From the NCBI RefSeq assembly GCF_027923545.1, contig NZ_BROH01000002.1:310001-374000 (forward strand): a DNA stretch of 64,000 nt, given 5' to 3'. Shown here piece after piece: positions 42,333 to 51,667 of this stretch (position 1 is its first letter; each line of letters starts with the position of its first letter). Source of the stretch: Sinisalibacter aestuarii (GTDB lineage Bacteria; Pseudomonadota; Alphaproteobacteria; Rhodobacterales; Rhodobacteraceae). A model generated the notes under the pieces. It was not told where the DNA came from. It saw nothing but the letters and a program-made list of their open reading frames with translations, and searched no databases. Made by a program: the position numbers and the translations under genes.

Positions 42333-43727
42333 TCACCCGGCGGTTTTCAGAAGCCCTGCCTCCTTCACCGCGGCATAGCCCTCGTCGAGCGATTTCACGG
42401 CGCGCTCGAACAACAGGTCGATATCGGCTTTCGTCATCACCAGCGGCGGGGCGACGATCATCCGGTCGCCGACATGGCGCATGATGAGGTTGTTGGCAAA
42501 GCACTTCTCGCGCACCATGTAGCCCACCGTTCCGGCCGGGCTTTCGAACGGCTTGCGCACCGATTTGTCGGCGGTCAGCGCCAGCGAGGCCATCATGCCG
42601 ACGATCTTGGTCTCGCCCACGAAGGGGTGATCGCCAAGCTGGTGCCACTTCTCGGCGAGGTAGGGCGCGGCCTCGTTCTTCACATGGTCGACGATCTTTT
42701 CGTCTTCCAGAATGCGCAGGTTTTCCAGCGCCACGGCGGCGGCAACCGGGTGGCCGGAATAGGTGTAGCCATGGGCGAATTCCTCGCGGCCCAGCACCTC
42801 GGCCACATGGTCCGACACCACCGAACCGCCGATCGGCGCATAGCCCGACGAGAGCCCCTTGGCGATGGTGATGATATCGGGGCGCAGCCCGTAATATTGC
42901 GTGCCGAACCATTCGCCGGTGCGCCCGAAGCCGGTGATGACCTCGTCGACGATCAGCAGGATGTCATGCGCGTCGCAGATCCGCTGGATCTCGGGCCAGT
43001 AGCTGTCGGGCGGCACGATCACGCCGCCCGCGCCCTGCACCGGCTCGGCGATGAAGGCGGCCACGTTCTCTTCCCCCAGTTCCGCGATCTTGGCTTCCAG
43101 CTCGCGCGCGCGCATCAGGCCGAATTCCTCGGGGCTCATATCGCCGCCTTCCAGGTACCAGTGCGGCTGGCCGATATGGGCGAAGCCGGGCAGCAGCCCG
43201 CCCTGCGCCTGCATCCCCTTCATCCCGCCAAGGCTCGTCGCGCCGAGGGTGGAGCCGTGATAGGCGTTGTTGCGGCCGATGATGATCTGCTTCGAGGGTT
43301 TGCCGAGATTCTGCCAATAGGTGCGCACGAGGCGGATATTGGTGTCGTTCGCTTCCGACCCGCCGGAGGCGAAGAAGACGTGGTTGAGATTGCCCGGCGC
43401 CAGTTCCGCCACCTTGTCGGCCAGCGCGATGGCGGGCACATGCGTCGACATGAAGAAGGTGTTGTAATAGGGCAGCTCCTTCATCTGGCGATAGGCCACA
43501 TCGGCCAGCTCGTCACGGCCATAGCCGATATTCACGCACCACAGCCCCGCCATCGCATCGAGGATCTGTTCGCCCTCGCTGTCGGTCAGCGTCACGCCGG
43601 TGGCGCGGGTGATCACGCGCGCGCCTTTTTCGGCCAGAAAGGCGTTGGCGGTGAAGGGGTGCATGTGGTGCGCGGCGTCCAGCGCCTGCAACTCGGCTGT
43701 GGGCAAGTGATTCGTAATCTTGTTCAT
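42333..43727 (-). CDS. Class III aminotransferase, putrescine/polyamine-pyruvate type
   Basis: This 464-residue PLP enzyme has MDAMAGLWCVNIGYGR-like ILDAMAGLWCVNIGYGRDE, SGGSEAND (121-128), D261 in LLIVDEVITGFGRTG and the Schiff-base K290 in IITIAKGLSSGY. The pattern is close to the SpuC group, which moves the amino group of putrescine or related amines to pyruvate. The adjacent polyamine importer and GntR regulator support this. It starts 34 bases from a TGATCA palindrome that is probably the operator. Confidence 0.9.
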   Translation of the reverse strand: MNKITNHLPTAELQALDAAHHMHPFTANAFLAEKGARVITRATGVTLTDSEGEQILDAMAGLWCVNIGYGRDELADVAYRQMKELPYYNTFFMSTHVPAIALADKVAELAPGNLNHVFFASGGSEANDTNIRLVRTYWQNLGKPSKQIIIGRNNAYHGSTLGATSLGGMKGMQAQGGLLPGFAHIGQPHWYLEGGDMSPEEFGLMRARELEAKIAELGEENVAAFIAEPVQGAGGVIVPPDSYWPEIQRICDAHDILLIVDEVITGFGRTGEWFGTQYYGLRPDIITIAKGLSSGYAPIGGSVVSDHVAEVLGREEFAHGYTYSGHPVAAAVALENLRILEDEKIVDHVKNEAAPYLAEKWHQLGDHPFVGETKIVGMMASLALTADKSVRKPFESPAGTVGYMVREKCFANNLIMRHVGDRMIVAPPLVMTKADIDLLFERAVKSLDEGYAAVKEAGLLKTAG

Positions 43728-43760
43728 CTGCAGCTCCTCGGGTGGGAATCGGCGTTCACA

Positions 43761-43774
43761 ATATGATCAAATGT
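43761..43774. promoter_or_regulatory. Candidate GntR operator upstream of the aminotransferase
   Basis: ATATGATCAAATGT; read on the minus strand, ACATTTGATCATAT. It shares the TTTGATCA core and flanks with the site at 44574-44589. Both sites lie just upstream of divergent polyamine genes around the GntR gene. Confidence 0.5.
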
Positions 43775-43805
43775 TGGGCTGTCAACGCGCCCTCTGCCTG
43801 TTTGA

Positions 43806-44492
43806 TCAGGCGTCGGCGGCGGTGAGGCTTCGTGTCACAGATGCGATTCCCTGCTCGATATCGCCAAGAATGGCCGCCGCCACGCCCTCGGCGTCGCGGG
43901 CGCGCATCGCCGCCAGCGCCTCGCGGTGCATGTCGGGCAGGTTGGCCGTGCCGTGGCGTCCGAGCATGACCCGCAAAGACGGGCCGGACCGCAGCGACAG
44001 CATCTCGGAAATGCCGATCAGCACATCGGCGCCGGAGAGCGCATAGAGCCGGGCGTGGAAAAGATGGTTGTGCTCCAGATAGCCCCGCACGTCGCCGCGC
44101 TCGATTGCCTCATCGACCTTCGCATCCACCCTGGAGAGCATCGTGATATCGTCATCCGTCAAGTTTTCAACGGCGCGGCGCGCCAGTTCCGGCTCGACGG
44201 CGCGGCGCGCGAAGGCCAGTTCGCGATATTGTTCGAGCGACATTTCGGGCACCTCCACCCGGCGGTTGCCCTTGAACACCAGCGCGCCCTGGCTGGTCAG
44301 CCGGCGGATCGCCTCGCGCACCGGGGTCATGCCCAGACCGAGCGCATCGACCAGCCCCTGGATCGTCACCGGCTGGCCCGGGGCCAGCTCGCCGTAGAGC
44401 ACCATATCGCGCAGGCCGCGATAGGCGCGTTCATGGTCGGGCAGTTTCGCAGGGTCGTGGTTCATCCCGGTCACTCGTTCTTCGTTGTCCAT
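43806..44492 (-). CDS. GntR-family regulator (FCD domain)
   Basis: In this 228-residue protein the N-terminal winged helix is typical (AYRGLRDMVLYGELAPGQPV, LGLGMTPVREAIRRLTSQGAL). An FCD effector domain follows (LAFARRAVEPELARRAVENL...NHLFHARLYALSG), with the acidic and His residues that usually hold a metal. It sits between the aminotransferase operon and potF and most likely controls both; the inducer may be putrescine or a breakdown product. A second start nine codons in is possible. Confidence 0.9.
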   Translation of the reverse strand: MDNEERVTGMNHDPAKLPDHERAYRGLRDMVLYGELAPGQPVTIQGLVDALGLGMTPVREAIRRLTSQGALVFKGNRRVEVPEMSLEQYRELAFARRAVEPELARRAVENLTDDDITMLSRVDAKVDEAIERGDVRGYLEHNHLFHARLYALSGADVLIGISEMLSLRSGPSLRVMLGRHGTANLPDMHREALAAMRARDAEGVAAAILGDIEQGIASVTRSLTAADA

Positions 44493-44573
44493 TGCGCTTG
44501 TGCGCCAAGCCTATAATCTCAAAAATCAGGGTATCGCCTCGCGGGGGATTTGACCATATCCGCCGTTACGGCT

Positions 44574-44589
44574 AGTTTTGATCAAAAGT
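44574..44589. promoter_or_regulatory. Candidate GntR operator upstream of potF
   Basis: AGTTTTGATCAAAAGT contains the perfect 12-base palindrome TTTTGATCAAAA and ends 43 bases before the potF ATG. It resembles the site at 43761-43774. Confidence 0.55.
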
Positions 44590-44631
44590 CCAACACCGGC
44601 CACAGCGCCGATCAAGGGAGAAAGTGGAGAA

Positions 44632-45717
44632 ATGAAGACAAAGCTGATGCTGCTGAGCACGAGCTTCGCGCTGATCGCAGGCGCCGCGGCTGCCGAAGAG
44701 GTGCGGGTCTACAACTGGTCCGACTATATCGACGAAGAGCTGCTACAGAAGTTCGAGGACGAAACCGGCTATGACCTGATCTACGACGTGTTCGATTCCA
44801 ACGAAGTGCTGGAAACCAAGATGCTCGCCGGCGGCTCGGGCTATGACGTGGTGGTGCCGACCGGCTCCTTCCTCGCCCGCCAGATTCAGGCCGGCGTGTT
44901 CCAGAAGCTCGACATGGCGAAGTTGCCCAATATCGGCAATATGTGGGACGTGATTTCGAGCCGCACCGCGCGCTATGACCCCGGCAACGAATACGCGATC
45001 AACTACATGTGGGGCACCACCGGCATCGGCGCCAACGTGGGCAAGGTGCGCGAGATTCTCGGCGAGGACGCGCCGATCGACAGCCTGGCGCTGGTCTTCG
45101 ATCCGGCCAATATGGAAAAGCTCGCCGAATGCGGCGTGATGATGCTCGACGCCCCGGACGAGATGATCCCGGCGGCGCTGAAATACATCGGCGAAGACCC
45201 CAACTCGATGGATGCCGACGTGGTGGCCAAGGCCGAGGCCGTGTTCACCCCGATCCGGCCCTATGTGCAGAAATTCCACTCCTCGGAATATATCGAGGCG
45301 CTGGCGAACGGTGAGGTCTGCGTGGCTTTCGGCTGGTCGGGCGACATCCTGCAGGCGCGCGACCGCGCCGCCGAGGCCGACAATGGCGTCGAGATCGAAT
45401 ACCATGCGCCGAAGGAAGGCGCGCTGATGTGGTTCGACCAGATGGCGATCCCGGCCGACGCGCCGAACCCGGATGGCGCGCATGCCTTCCTCAACTTCAT
45501 CATGGACGCCCAGAACATGGCGCAGGCGTCGAACTACGTCTATTACGCCAACGGCAACCTGGCGAGCCAGGAATTCCTGATCGAAGACGTGATCGACGAT
45601 ACCGCGATCTACCCGGATGAGGCGACGCTGGAGAACCTCTACGTCAAGGATGGCTACGACCCGCAACTTCAGCGGTCGGTCACCCGGATGTGGACCAAGA
45701 TCAAGTCGGGCATCTGA
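44632..45717 (+). CDS. potF: Putrescine/polyamine ABC transporter substrate-binding protein
   Basis: This 361-residue periplasmic receptor has a signal peptide at 1-20 (ending AGAAAAEE). The mature start EEVRVYNWSDYIDEELLQKF is the PotD/PotF hallmark, with YDVVVPTGSFLARQIQAG and MWGTTGIGANVGKV further on. The ATG at 44632 has GTGGAGA upstream. It is the first gene of the rightward potFGHI-puuA-puuB operon and precedes an attenuator hairpin. Confidence 0.93.
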   Translation: MKTKLMLLSTSFALIAGAAAAEEVRVYNWSDYIDEELLQKFEDETGYDLIYDVFDSNEVLETKMLAGGSGYDVVVPTGSFLARQIQAGVFQKLDMAKLPNIGNMWDVISSRTARYDPGNEYAINYMWGTTGIGANVGKVREILGEDAPIDSLALVFDPANMEKLAECGVMMLDAPDEMIPAALKYIGEDPNSMDADVVAKAEAVFTPIRPYVQKFHSSEYIEALANGEVCVAFGWSGDILQARDRAAEADNGVEIEYHAPKEGALMWFDQMAIPADAPNPDGAHAFLNFIMDAQNMAQASNYVYYANGNLASQEFLIEDVIDDTAIYPDEATLENLYVKDGYDPQLQRSVTRMWTKIKSGI

Positions 45718-45728
45718 GCCCTGTGATC

Positions 45729-45754
45729 ACCCCCGCGCCACCCGGCGCGGGGGT
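45729..45754 (+). terminator. Attenuator hairpin between potF and potG
   Basis: ACCCCCGCGCC and GGCGCGGGGGT pair for eleven bases around ACCC, followed by TTCTTCTTCT. It sits between the receptor and ATPase genes, so partial termination would raise the receptor relative to the rest. Confidence 0.8.
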
Positions 45755-45783
45755 TCTTCTTCTGCGAGCTGCCCGAGGTGCCC

Positions 45784-46938
45784 ATGGCGGAGAAACCCCG
45801 CAAACCGAAACCGATAACCGACCTGTTCGCGCCATGGACCGATCCGGACGCCAAACCGCTGATCGAGTTCCGCTCGGTCACCAAGAAATTCGGCGACTTC
45901 ACCGCAATCGACGACCTCACGCTCGACATCTACGAGAAGGAATTCTTTGCCCTGCTCGGCCCGTCCGGCTGCGGCAAGACAACGATGATGCGGATGCTCG
46001 CGGGCTTCGAAAGCCCCACCGAAGGCGAGATCCTGCTCGGCGGCAAGAACATGGTCGGCATCCCGCCCAATGAACGCCCGGTCAACATGATGTTCCAGAG
46101 CTACGCGCTCTTCCCCCACCTCTCGGTGTGGGACAACATCGCCTTCGGCCTCAAGCGCGACAAGATGCCAGGCGACAAGATCGCCACCCGGGTCGAAGAG
46201 ATGCTGCGCCTGACCCGGCTCGAGCAATTCGCCCGCCGCAAGCCGCACCAGATTTCCGGCGGCCAGCGCCAGCGCGTGGCCCTCGCCCGCTCGCTCGCCA
46301 AGGCGCCGAAGCTGCTGCTGCTCGACGAGCCGCTCGGCGCGCTCGACCGTAAACTGCGCGAGGAAACGCAGTTCGAGCTGATGGACATTCAGGAAAAGAC
46401 CGGCACCACCTTCGTGATCGTCACCCACGACCAGGAAGAGGCGATGACCGTCGCCTCGCGCATCGCGGTGATGGACCACGGCAAGATCATCCAGGTCGAT
46501 ACGCCGGCCCAGGTCTACGAGATGCCCAACTCGGTCTATGTCGCCGATTTCATTGGCGATGTTAACCTGATCGAAGGCACCGCCACCCGGACCGGCCCCG
46601 ATCTTTGCGAGATCCGCTTCCATGAGGGCGAACCGCCGATCACCGCCGAGGTGACCAGCGAGATTTCCGATGGCCAGACGGTCACCTACGCCATCCGCCC
46701 CGAAAAAATCCGCGTGTCGCGCGATCAGCCCGAAGACCGCTCAAATGTCGCCTTCGGCAAGATCATCGACATCGGCTATCTGGGTAATGTCTCGACCTAT
46801 CACGTCGAGCTGGCAGACGGGCAGATGGTGAAGGCCGCGATGACCAATGCCACCCGCGTGGCCCGGCGCGACTTCACCTGGGAAGACGAAGTCTGGCTGT
46901 CGTGGCGCGAAAGCGCCGGCGTGGTGCTCACCCAATGA
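45784..46938 (+). CDS. potG: Polyamine ABC transporter ATP-binding protein
   Basis: This 384-residue ATPase has Walker A GPSGCGKT (Lys65), Q-loop FQSYALFPHL, signature ISGGQRQRVALARSL, Walker B LLLLDEPLGALD and switch IVTHDQEEAM. A C-terminal TOBE region follows. The N-terminal extension (about 25 residues, MAEKPRKPKPITDLFAPW) is typical of PotG in this group. Start 45784 follows GAGG. Its stop overlaps potH by ATGA. Confidence 0.93.
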   Translation: MAEKPRKPKPITDLFAPWTDPDAKPLIEFRSVTKKFGDFTAIDDLTLDIYEKEFFALLGPSGCGKTTMMRMLAGFESPTEGEILLGGKNMVGIPPNERPVNMMFQSYALFPHLSVWDNIAFGLKRDKMPGDKIATRVEEMLRLTRLEQFARRKPHQISGGQRQRVALARSLAKAPKLLLLDEPLGALDRKLREETQFELMDIQEKTGTTFVIVTHDQEEAMTVASRIAVMDHGKIIQVDTPAQVYEMPNSVYVADFIGDVNLIEGTATRTGPDLCEIRFHEGEPPITAEVTSEISDGQTVTYAIRPEKIRVSRDQPEDRSNVAFGKIIDIGYLGNVSTYHVELADGQMVKAAMTNATRVARRDFTWEDEVWLSWRESAGVVLTQ

Positions 46939-47825
46939 GGCGCGCAGCCCTCATCGCCCTGCCCTATATGTGGCTTCTGGCACTGTTCTTCGTGCCGTTC
47001 CTGATCGTGCTCAAGATCAGCGTCTCGGATTACGCGCTGTCGATCCCGCCCTACACCCCCACGCTCGATCTGAGCCAGGGCTGGCAGGGCATCCGCGACT
47101 GGTGGGCGGGGCTCGACTTCGAGAATTTCATCTTCCTCACCACCGACTCGCTCTACTGGAGGGCCTATCTGTCGTCGCTGAAGATCGCGGTCTTCTCCAC
47201 GATCATGACGCTGATCGTCGCCTATCCCATCGCCTACGGCATGAGCCGGGCAAAGGACGAGTGGCGCCCGACGCTGCTCATGCTGGTAATCCTGCCATTC
47301 TGGACCTCGTTTCTGATCCGCGTCTATGCGTGGAAGGCGATCCTGGCGCAGGAGGGCTTTCTCAACCAGGTGCTGATCAATCTCGGACTCATCGGCGAGC
47401 CCCTGACGATCCTCAACACCAACACCGCCGTCTATATCGGCATCGTCTACACCTACCTGCCCTTCATGGTGCTGCCGCTCTATGCCGCGCTGGAAAAGCT
47501 CGATGAAAGCCTGCTCGAAGCGGCCGAAGACCTTGGCTGCTCGCGCGCCTCGGCCTTCTGGCTGATCACCCTGCCGCTCTCCAAGCAGGGGATCATCGCG
47601 GGGAGCTTTCTCGTCTTCATCCCGGTGATGGGCGAATTCGTGATCCCGACGCTGCTTGGCGGCTCCGACACGCTGATGATCGGCAAGGTGCTGTGGGAAG
47701 AGTTCTTCTCCAACCGCGACTGGCCGGTCGCCTCCGCGGTGGCAATCGTGCTGCTGGCGATCCTGATCATTCCCATCGTCCTCTTCATCAAGAACGAGGA
47801 AAAGCAATGGGAGAAAGACATATGA
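46935..47825 (+). CDS. potH: Polyamine ABC transporter permease PotH
   Basis: This 296-residue permease has six hydrophobic segments, starting ALIALPYMWLLALFFVPFLI. The EAA loop is SLLEAAEDLGCSRASAFWLI. The segment GEFVIPTLLGGSDTLMIG is typical of PotB/PotH. The ATG at 46935 overlaps the potG stop. It forms the channel with PotI. Confidence 0.93.
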   Translation: MRRAALIALPYMWLLALFFVPFLIVLKISVSDYALSIPPYTPTLDLSQGWQGIRDWWAGLDFENFIFLTTDSLYWRAYLSSLKIAVFSTIMTLIVAYPIAYGMSRAKDEWRPTLLMLVILPFWTSFLIRVYAWKAILAQEGFLNQVLINLGLIGEPLTILNTNTAVYIGIVYTYLPFMVLPLYAALEKLDESLLEAAEDLGCSRASAFWLITLPLSKQGIIAGSFLVFIPVMGEFVIPTLLGGSDTLMIGKVLWEEFFSNRDWPVASAVAIVLLAILIIPIVLFIKNEEKQWEKDI

Positions 47826-47853
47826 CGACGCTGGGCAATTTCGTCGCCGCCCC

Positions 47854-47872
47854 GGTTTCTTTGAAAGAAACC
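47854..47872 (+). terminator. Short hairpin between potH and potI
   Basis: GGTTTCTTT and AAAGAAACC form a symmetric stem around a single G (about seven pairs after loop opening). It lies in the 91-base spacer and has no T-tract, so a role in mRNA stability is more likely than termination. Confidence 0.5.
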
Positions 47873-47916
47873 GCGCCGAAATCTTACCAGGATTTCGTCT
47901 GCACGGAGGGCCGCGC

Positions 47917-48729
47917 ATGAGACGGCTCAGCTGGTTCAACGCCACCTCGCTCACCCTCGGCTTCGCCTTTCTCTACCTGCCGATGGTCGTGCTCGTCGTC
48001 TATTCGTTCAACGCCAACAAGCTGGTCACGGTCTGGGCCGGGTTCTCGACCCGGTGGTACGGCGAGCTGTTCCGCAACGAAGCCTTCCTCGATGCGGCCT
48101 GGGTGACGCTGCGGGTGGCGCTGGTCTCGTCGACGCTGGCGACGATCCTCGGCACGGCGGCGGCCTATGTGCTGGTGCGCGGCGGCCGGTTCTTCGGCCG
48201 GACGCTGTTTTCGGGGATGCTCTATGCGCCCCTCGTCATGCCCGACGTGATCCTCGGCCTGTCGCTCCTGCTCCTGTTCATCTCGATCGGGCTCGACCGG
48301 GGGATGATCACCATCATCCTCGCCCATACCACCTTCTCGATGGCCTATGTCGCGGTGGTGGTCACCTCACGGCTGGTGGCCTTCGACCATTCGCTGGAAG
48401 AGGCGGCGCGCGATCTGGGCTGCAACCGCTGGGATGCGTTCCGCCTCGTCACCCTGCCGATCATCGCCCCGGCGGTGATCTCGGGCTGGCTGCTCGGCTT
48501 CACCCTGTCGCTCGACGATCTGGTGATCGCCTCCTTCACCTCCGGCCCCTCCTCCACCACCCTGCCGATCAAGATCTTCTCCGCCGTCCGCCTCGGCGTG
48601 AGCCCTGAAATCAATGCGCTCTCGGCGATCCTGATCGGGATCGTCACCGTGGGCGTGATAACCACCTCGCTGATGTCCAAGCGCGCGATCGCTAAACGAA
48701 TCCGCGACGAAAACAGAGCTGAAACATGA
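47917..48729 (+). CDS. potI: Polyamine ABC transporter permease PotI
   Basis: This 270-residue second permease starts LGFAFLYLPMVVLVVYSFNANKL (in part), the PotC/PotI signature. Its EAA loop is SLEEAARDLGCNRWDAFRLV, and SLDDLVIASFTSGPSSTTLP follows. GGAGG precedes the start at good spacing. The stop overlaps the puuA start by four bases. Confidence 0.93.
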   Translation: MRRLSWFNATSLTLGFAFLYLPMVVLVVYSFNANKLVTVWAGFSTRWYGELFRNEAFLDAAWVTLRVALVSSTLATILGTAAAYVLVRGGRFFGRTLFSGMLYAPLVMPDVILGLSLLLLFISIGLDRGMITIILAHTTFSMAYVAVVVTSRLVAFDHSLEEAARDLGCNRWDAFRLVTLPIIAPAVISGWLLGFTLSLDDLVIASFTSGPSSTTLPIKIFSAVRLGVSPEINALSAILIGIVTVGVITTSLMSKRAIAKRIRDENRAET

Positions 48730-50078
48730 CTGACTTTCTTGCCGAATACGCCGCCTTCTGTGAGACCCACGGAAGGCCGGACCGGGTCGAATTGATGCTA
48801 TGCGACATCAACGCCATCCTGCGCGGCAAATGGCTGCCGGGGGACGATGAGGTCAAACTCGCCGAAGGCGGTGTGCGCCTGCCGCTGTCCACCTATGCGC
48901 CCAACATCCTCGGTGAAGAGGTCGAAGGGACCGGCCTTGGCATCAGCATCGGCGATCCCGACGGGCGGCTCTTCCCTGTGCCCGGCAGCCTCAGGCCGGT
49001 GCCCTGGGCGACCAACGGCACGAAAGTGGCACAGGTGCTGGTGGAAATGCACGACGAAGACGGCGGCGTTGCCCCCTACTCGCCCCGCCGCCAGCTCGAA
49101 GCCATGCTCGACCGCTTCACCAGGCGCGGCCTCACGCCGGTGGTGGCGACCGAGCTGGAATTCTACCTCTACAAGCCCCGCGCCGAGGAAGACGATGCGC
49201 CGACGCCGCCCGACCGTTCGCCCATCGCGCAGAACTACGATCTCGACGTGCTCGACCGCACCCAGGCCATCCTCGACGCCATCCTCGACGGCGCCATCGA
49301 CCAGGGGATGACCCCCGACACGCTGATCGCCGAATACGGGCCGGGCCAGTTCGAGATCAACTTCCACCACACCGACAACGTGCTCCAGGCCGCCGACGAT
49401 GCGCTGATCTTCCGCCGCCTCGTGCGCGCCACCGCCCGCAAACACGGGATGAGCGCCACCTTCATGGCGAAACCCTATGCCGATTACCCCGGCAACGGGA
49501 TGCATGCCCATGTCTCATTGCTCGACAAGACCGGGCGCAACATCTTCGACGATGGCGGCGACGAACCCTCGGCGACGCTGAAACAGGCCATCGCCGGCAC
49601 GCTCGATACGATGGACGATCTGCAGGCGATCTTCGCGCCGCACATGAATTCCTACCGCCGCTTCCAGCCCAATTCCTTCGCGCCGCACGCGCCCGACTGG
49701 GGGCTCGACAACCGCGCCGCCGGGGTCCGCGTGCCGGAAGTGGCCGGGCCCGGCGCGCGGCTGGAGCACCGCATCTCGGGCGCCGATACCAATCCCTACC
49801 TCGTGCTGACCGCCATTCTCGGCGGCATCCTCCATGGGCTCGACAACCCCGATCTGCCGCTGCCCCTGCCGCTCGACGACGAAAACGGCGACCACGCCGA
49901 GCCGCTCACCGCCGACTGGGCCACCGCCGTCGACACCTTCGCCGAAAGCCCGGTGGCCGAGGCGGTGTTCTGCGACGGCTACCGCGACATCTACACCGCC
50001 GTGCGCCTCGACGAGATCGCCCAGCTTACCTCGGCGATCAGCCAGATCGAATATCGCACCTATCTTGGCCGGTTGTGA
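48726..50078 (+). CDS. puuA: Gamma-glutamylputrescine synthetase (glutamine synthetase family)
   Basis: This 450-residue GS-fold ligase has the N-terminal beta-grasp part VELMLCDINAILRGKWLPGD, the catalytic VVATELEFYLYKP and GPGQFEINFHHTDN, then FMAKPYADYPGNGMHAHVSL and GARLEHRISGADTNPYLVL. The fourth and last gene groups match PuuA, which joins glutamate to putrescine. Position after potI and before an FAD oxidase supports it strongly. Confidence 0.9.
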   Translation: MTDFLAEYAAFCETHGRPDRVELMLCDINAILRGKWLPGDDEVKLAEGGVRLPLSTYAPNILGEEVEGTGLGISIGDPDGRLFPVPGSLRPVPWATNGTKVAQVLVEMHDEDGGVAPYSPRRQLEAMLDRFTRRGLTPVVATELEFYLYKPRAEEDDAPTPPDRSPIAQNYDLDVLDRTQAILDAILDGAIDQGMTPDTLIAEYGPGQFEINFHHTDNVLQAADDALIFRRLVRATARKHGMSATFMAKPYADYPGNGMHAHVSLLDKTGRNIFDDGGDEPSATLKQAIAGTLDTMDDLQAIFAPHMNSYRRFQPNSFAPHAPDWGLDNRAAGVRVPEVAGPGARLEHRISGADTNPYLVLTAILGGILHGLDNPDLPLPLPLDDENGDHAEPLTADWATAVDTFAESPVAEAVFCDGYRDIYTAVRLDEIAQLTSAISQIEYRTYLGRL

Positions 50079-51397
50079 AACGCCTCTGGGAGCCTTTCGC
50101 CTATTCTGACGGCCCCCGCGCCGACTGCGCCTGGGCCCTCGACCGCGATTGGCCAGTGCTGGACAGCGAGGCCGAGACCGATATCGCCATCGTCGGCGGC
50201 GGCTATACCGGCCTGTCGGCGGCGCTGCATCTGGCCGGGGCGGGCGAGCAGGTGATGGTGCTGGAAGCCCATGCGCCCGGCTGGGGCGCCTCGGGGCGCA
50301 ATGGCGGCTTTTGCTGCCTCGGCGGCGCAATGGCCTCCGACGAAACGCTCACCCGCCGCTTCGGCGCCGATCAGGCCGGGCTTTGGGTCGAGGCCGAGAA
50401 AGCGGCCATTCACCTCGTTGCCGGATTGCTTGCGCAACATGGGATCGACGCAAAAACCCATTCCCACGGCGAATTGGTGCTCGCCCATTCCCCGCGCGCC
50501 TGGCGCGGCTTCGCCGCCGACCGCAGCCGCTACACCCGCCACGGGATCGAAACCGAGCTTCTGCCATCCGCCGCTTTGGCCGAACGCGGGCTGAAAGCCA
50601 GCAGCATGCAGGGCGGGATGCATGTGAAAATCGGCTTCGGCCTCGATCCCGGCGCCTATGCCATCGGCCTCGCCCGCGCCGCCCGGGCCGCCGGCGCCGA
50701 TATCCGCGGGCAATCGGAGGTGCGGCGCATCACCCGCGAAGGCGGCACCTACCGCCTGACAACCCCGCAGGGCAGCCTGCGCGCCCGCCGCCTGCTCTTC
50801 GCCACCAATGGCTATTCCGCCGAGGATCTGCCCCGCTGGCTCGCCGGGCGCTTCATGCCGCTGCAATCGAGCGTGATGGTCACCCGCCCGCTCACCGAAG
50901 CCGAGCGCGCGGCACAGGGCTGGACCTCCGACCTCATGGCCTACGATTCACGCCGGCTGCTGCACTATTTCCGGCTGATGCCCGACGGGCGCTTCCTCTT
51001 CGGCATGCGCGGCGGGCTGAAGGCGCACCCGGCCCGCGAAGCGCGGGTCATGGCGCGGATGCGCGCAGATTTCGAGGCGATGTTTCCAGCCTGGGCCGGC
51101 GTCGAAACGGCGCATTCCTGGTCCGGGCTCGTCAACCTTTCGCGCGGTCAAACGCCCTATCTCGGCCCGGTACCGGAGATGGAAAACGCCTGGACGGCGA
51201 TGGCCTATCACGGCAACGGCGTGGCGATGGCCAGCTATTCCGGCGCGATCATGGCCGATCTGATCCGCGGCCGCGCGCCCGACCGGCCCTTTCCCACCGT
51301 GATGCAAGCGCCGCTCGCCCGCTTCCCCCTCGGCCGCCGGCGCCGAGTGCTGCTCGCCGCGATGACCCCGCTTCTCGCCCTCGGCGACCGGCTCTGA
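50075..51397 (+). CDS. puuB: Gamma-glutamylputrescine oxidase PuuB (copy 2)
   Basis: This 440-residue flavoenzyme starts with a GTG that overlaps the puuA stop. N-terminal SDGPRADCAWALDRDWPVL, FAD site DIAIVGGGYTGLSAALHLAGAG (about 28-49, IAIVGGGYTGLSAALHL) and GWGASGRNGGFCCLGG match DAO-type PuuB. It would oxidise gamma-glutamylputrescine to the aldehyde. Its coupling with puuA makes it the better PuuB candidate than the copy at 40950-42257. Confidence 0.88.
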   Translation: MKRLWEPFAYSDGPRADCAWALDRDWPVLDSEAETDIAIVGGGYTGLSAALHLAGAGEQVMVLEAHAPGWGASGRNGGFCCLGGAMASDETLTRRFGADQAGLWVEAEKAAIHLVAGLLAQHGIDAKTHSHGELVLAHSPRAWRGFAADRSRYTRHGIETELLPSAALAERGLKASSMQGGMHVKIGFGLDPGAYAIGLARAARAAGADIRGQSEVRRITREGGTYRLTTPQGSLRARRLLFATNGYSAEDLPRWLAGRFMPLQSSVMVTRPLTEAERAAQGWTSDLMAYDSRRLLHYFRLMPDGRFLFGMRGGLKAHPAREARVMARMRADFEAMFPAWAGVETAHSWSGLVNLSRGQTPYLGPVPEMENAWTAMAYHGNGVAMASYSGAIMADLIRGRAPDRPFPTVMQAPLARFPLGRRRRVLLAAMTPLLALGDRL

Positions 51398-51667
51398 ACG
51401 CCCCTCGCAGAGCCGGCCCGTCTTCATCTTGCATCAACGAACGACGGGTGAGCAAACGGCAGGATCATGTATTGTACTTATATTCCAATGAGATGCGCCA
51501 GAACTACAACGCTAGAATCCTAGAATCGTAGAGTCCCGAACCTCACGCCCCCGGGCATAGCCCGCGAGCCACCGCAGAATACGCAGCCGTGCCGCGCAGA
51601 GGCTCGCCGCCCGGGCTTCGGAGGCATGGAAACGAGGACGCCGCCTGCGCGGTTGGCAAAGGCGCGG

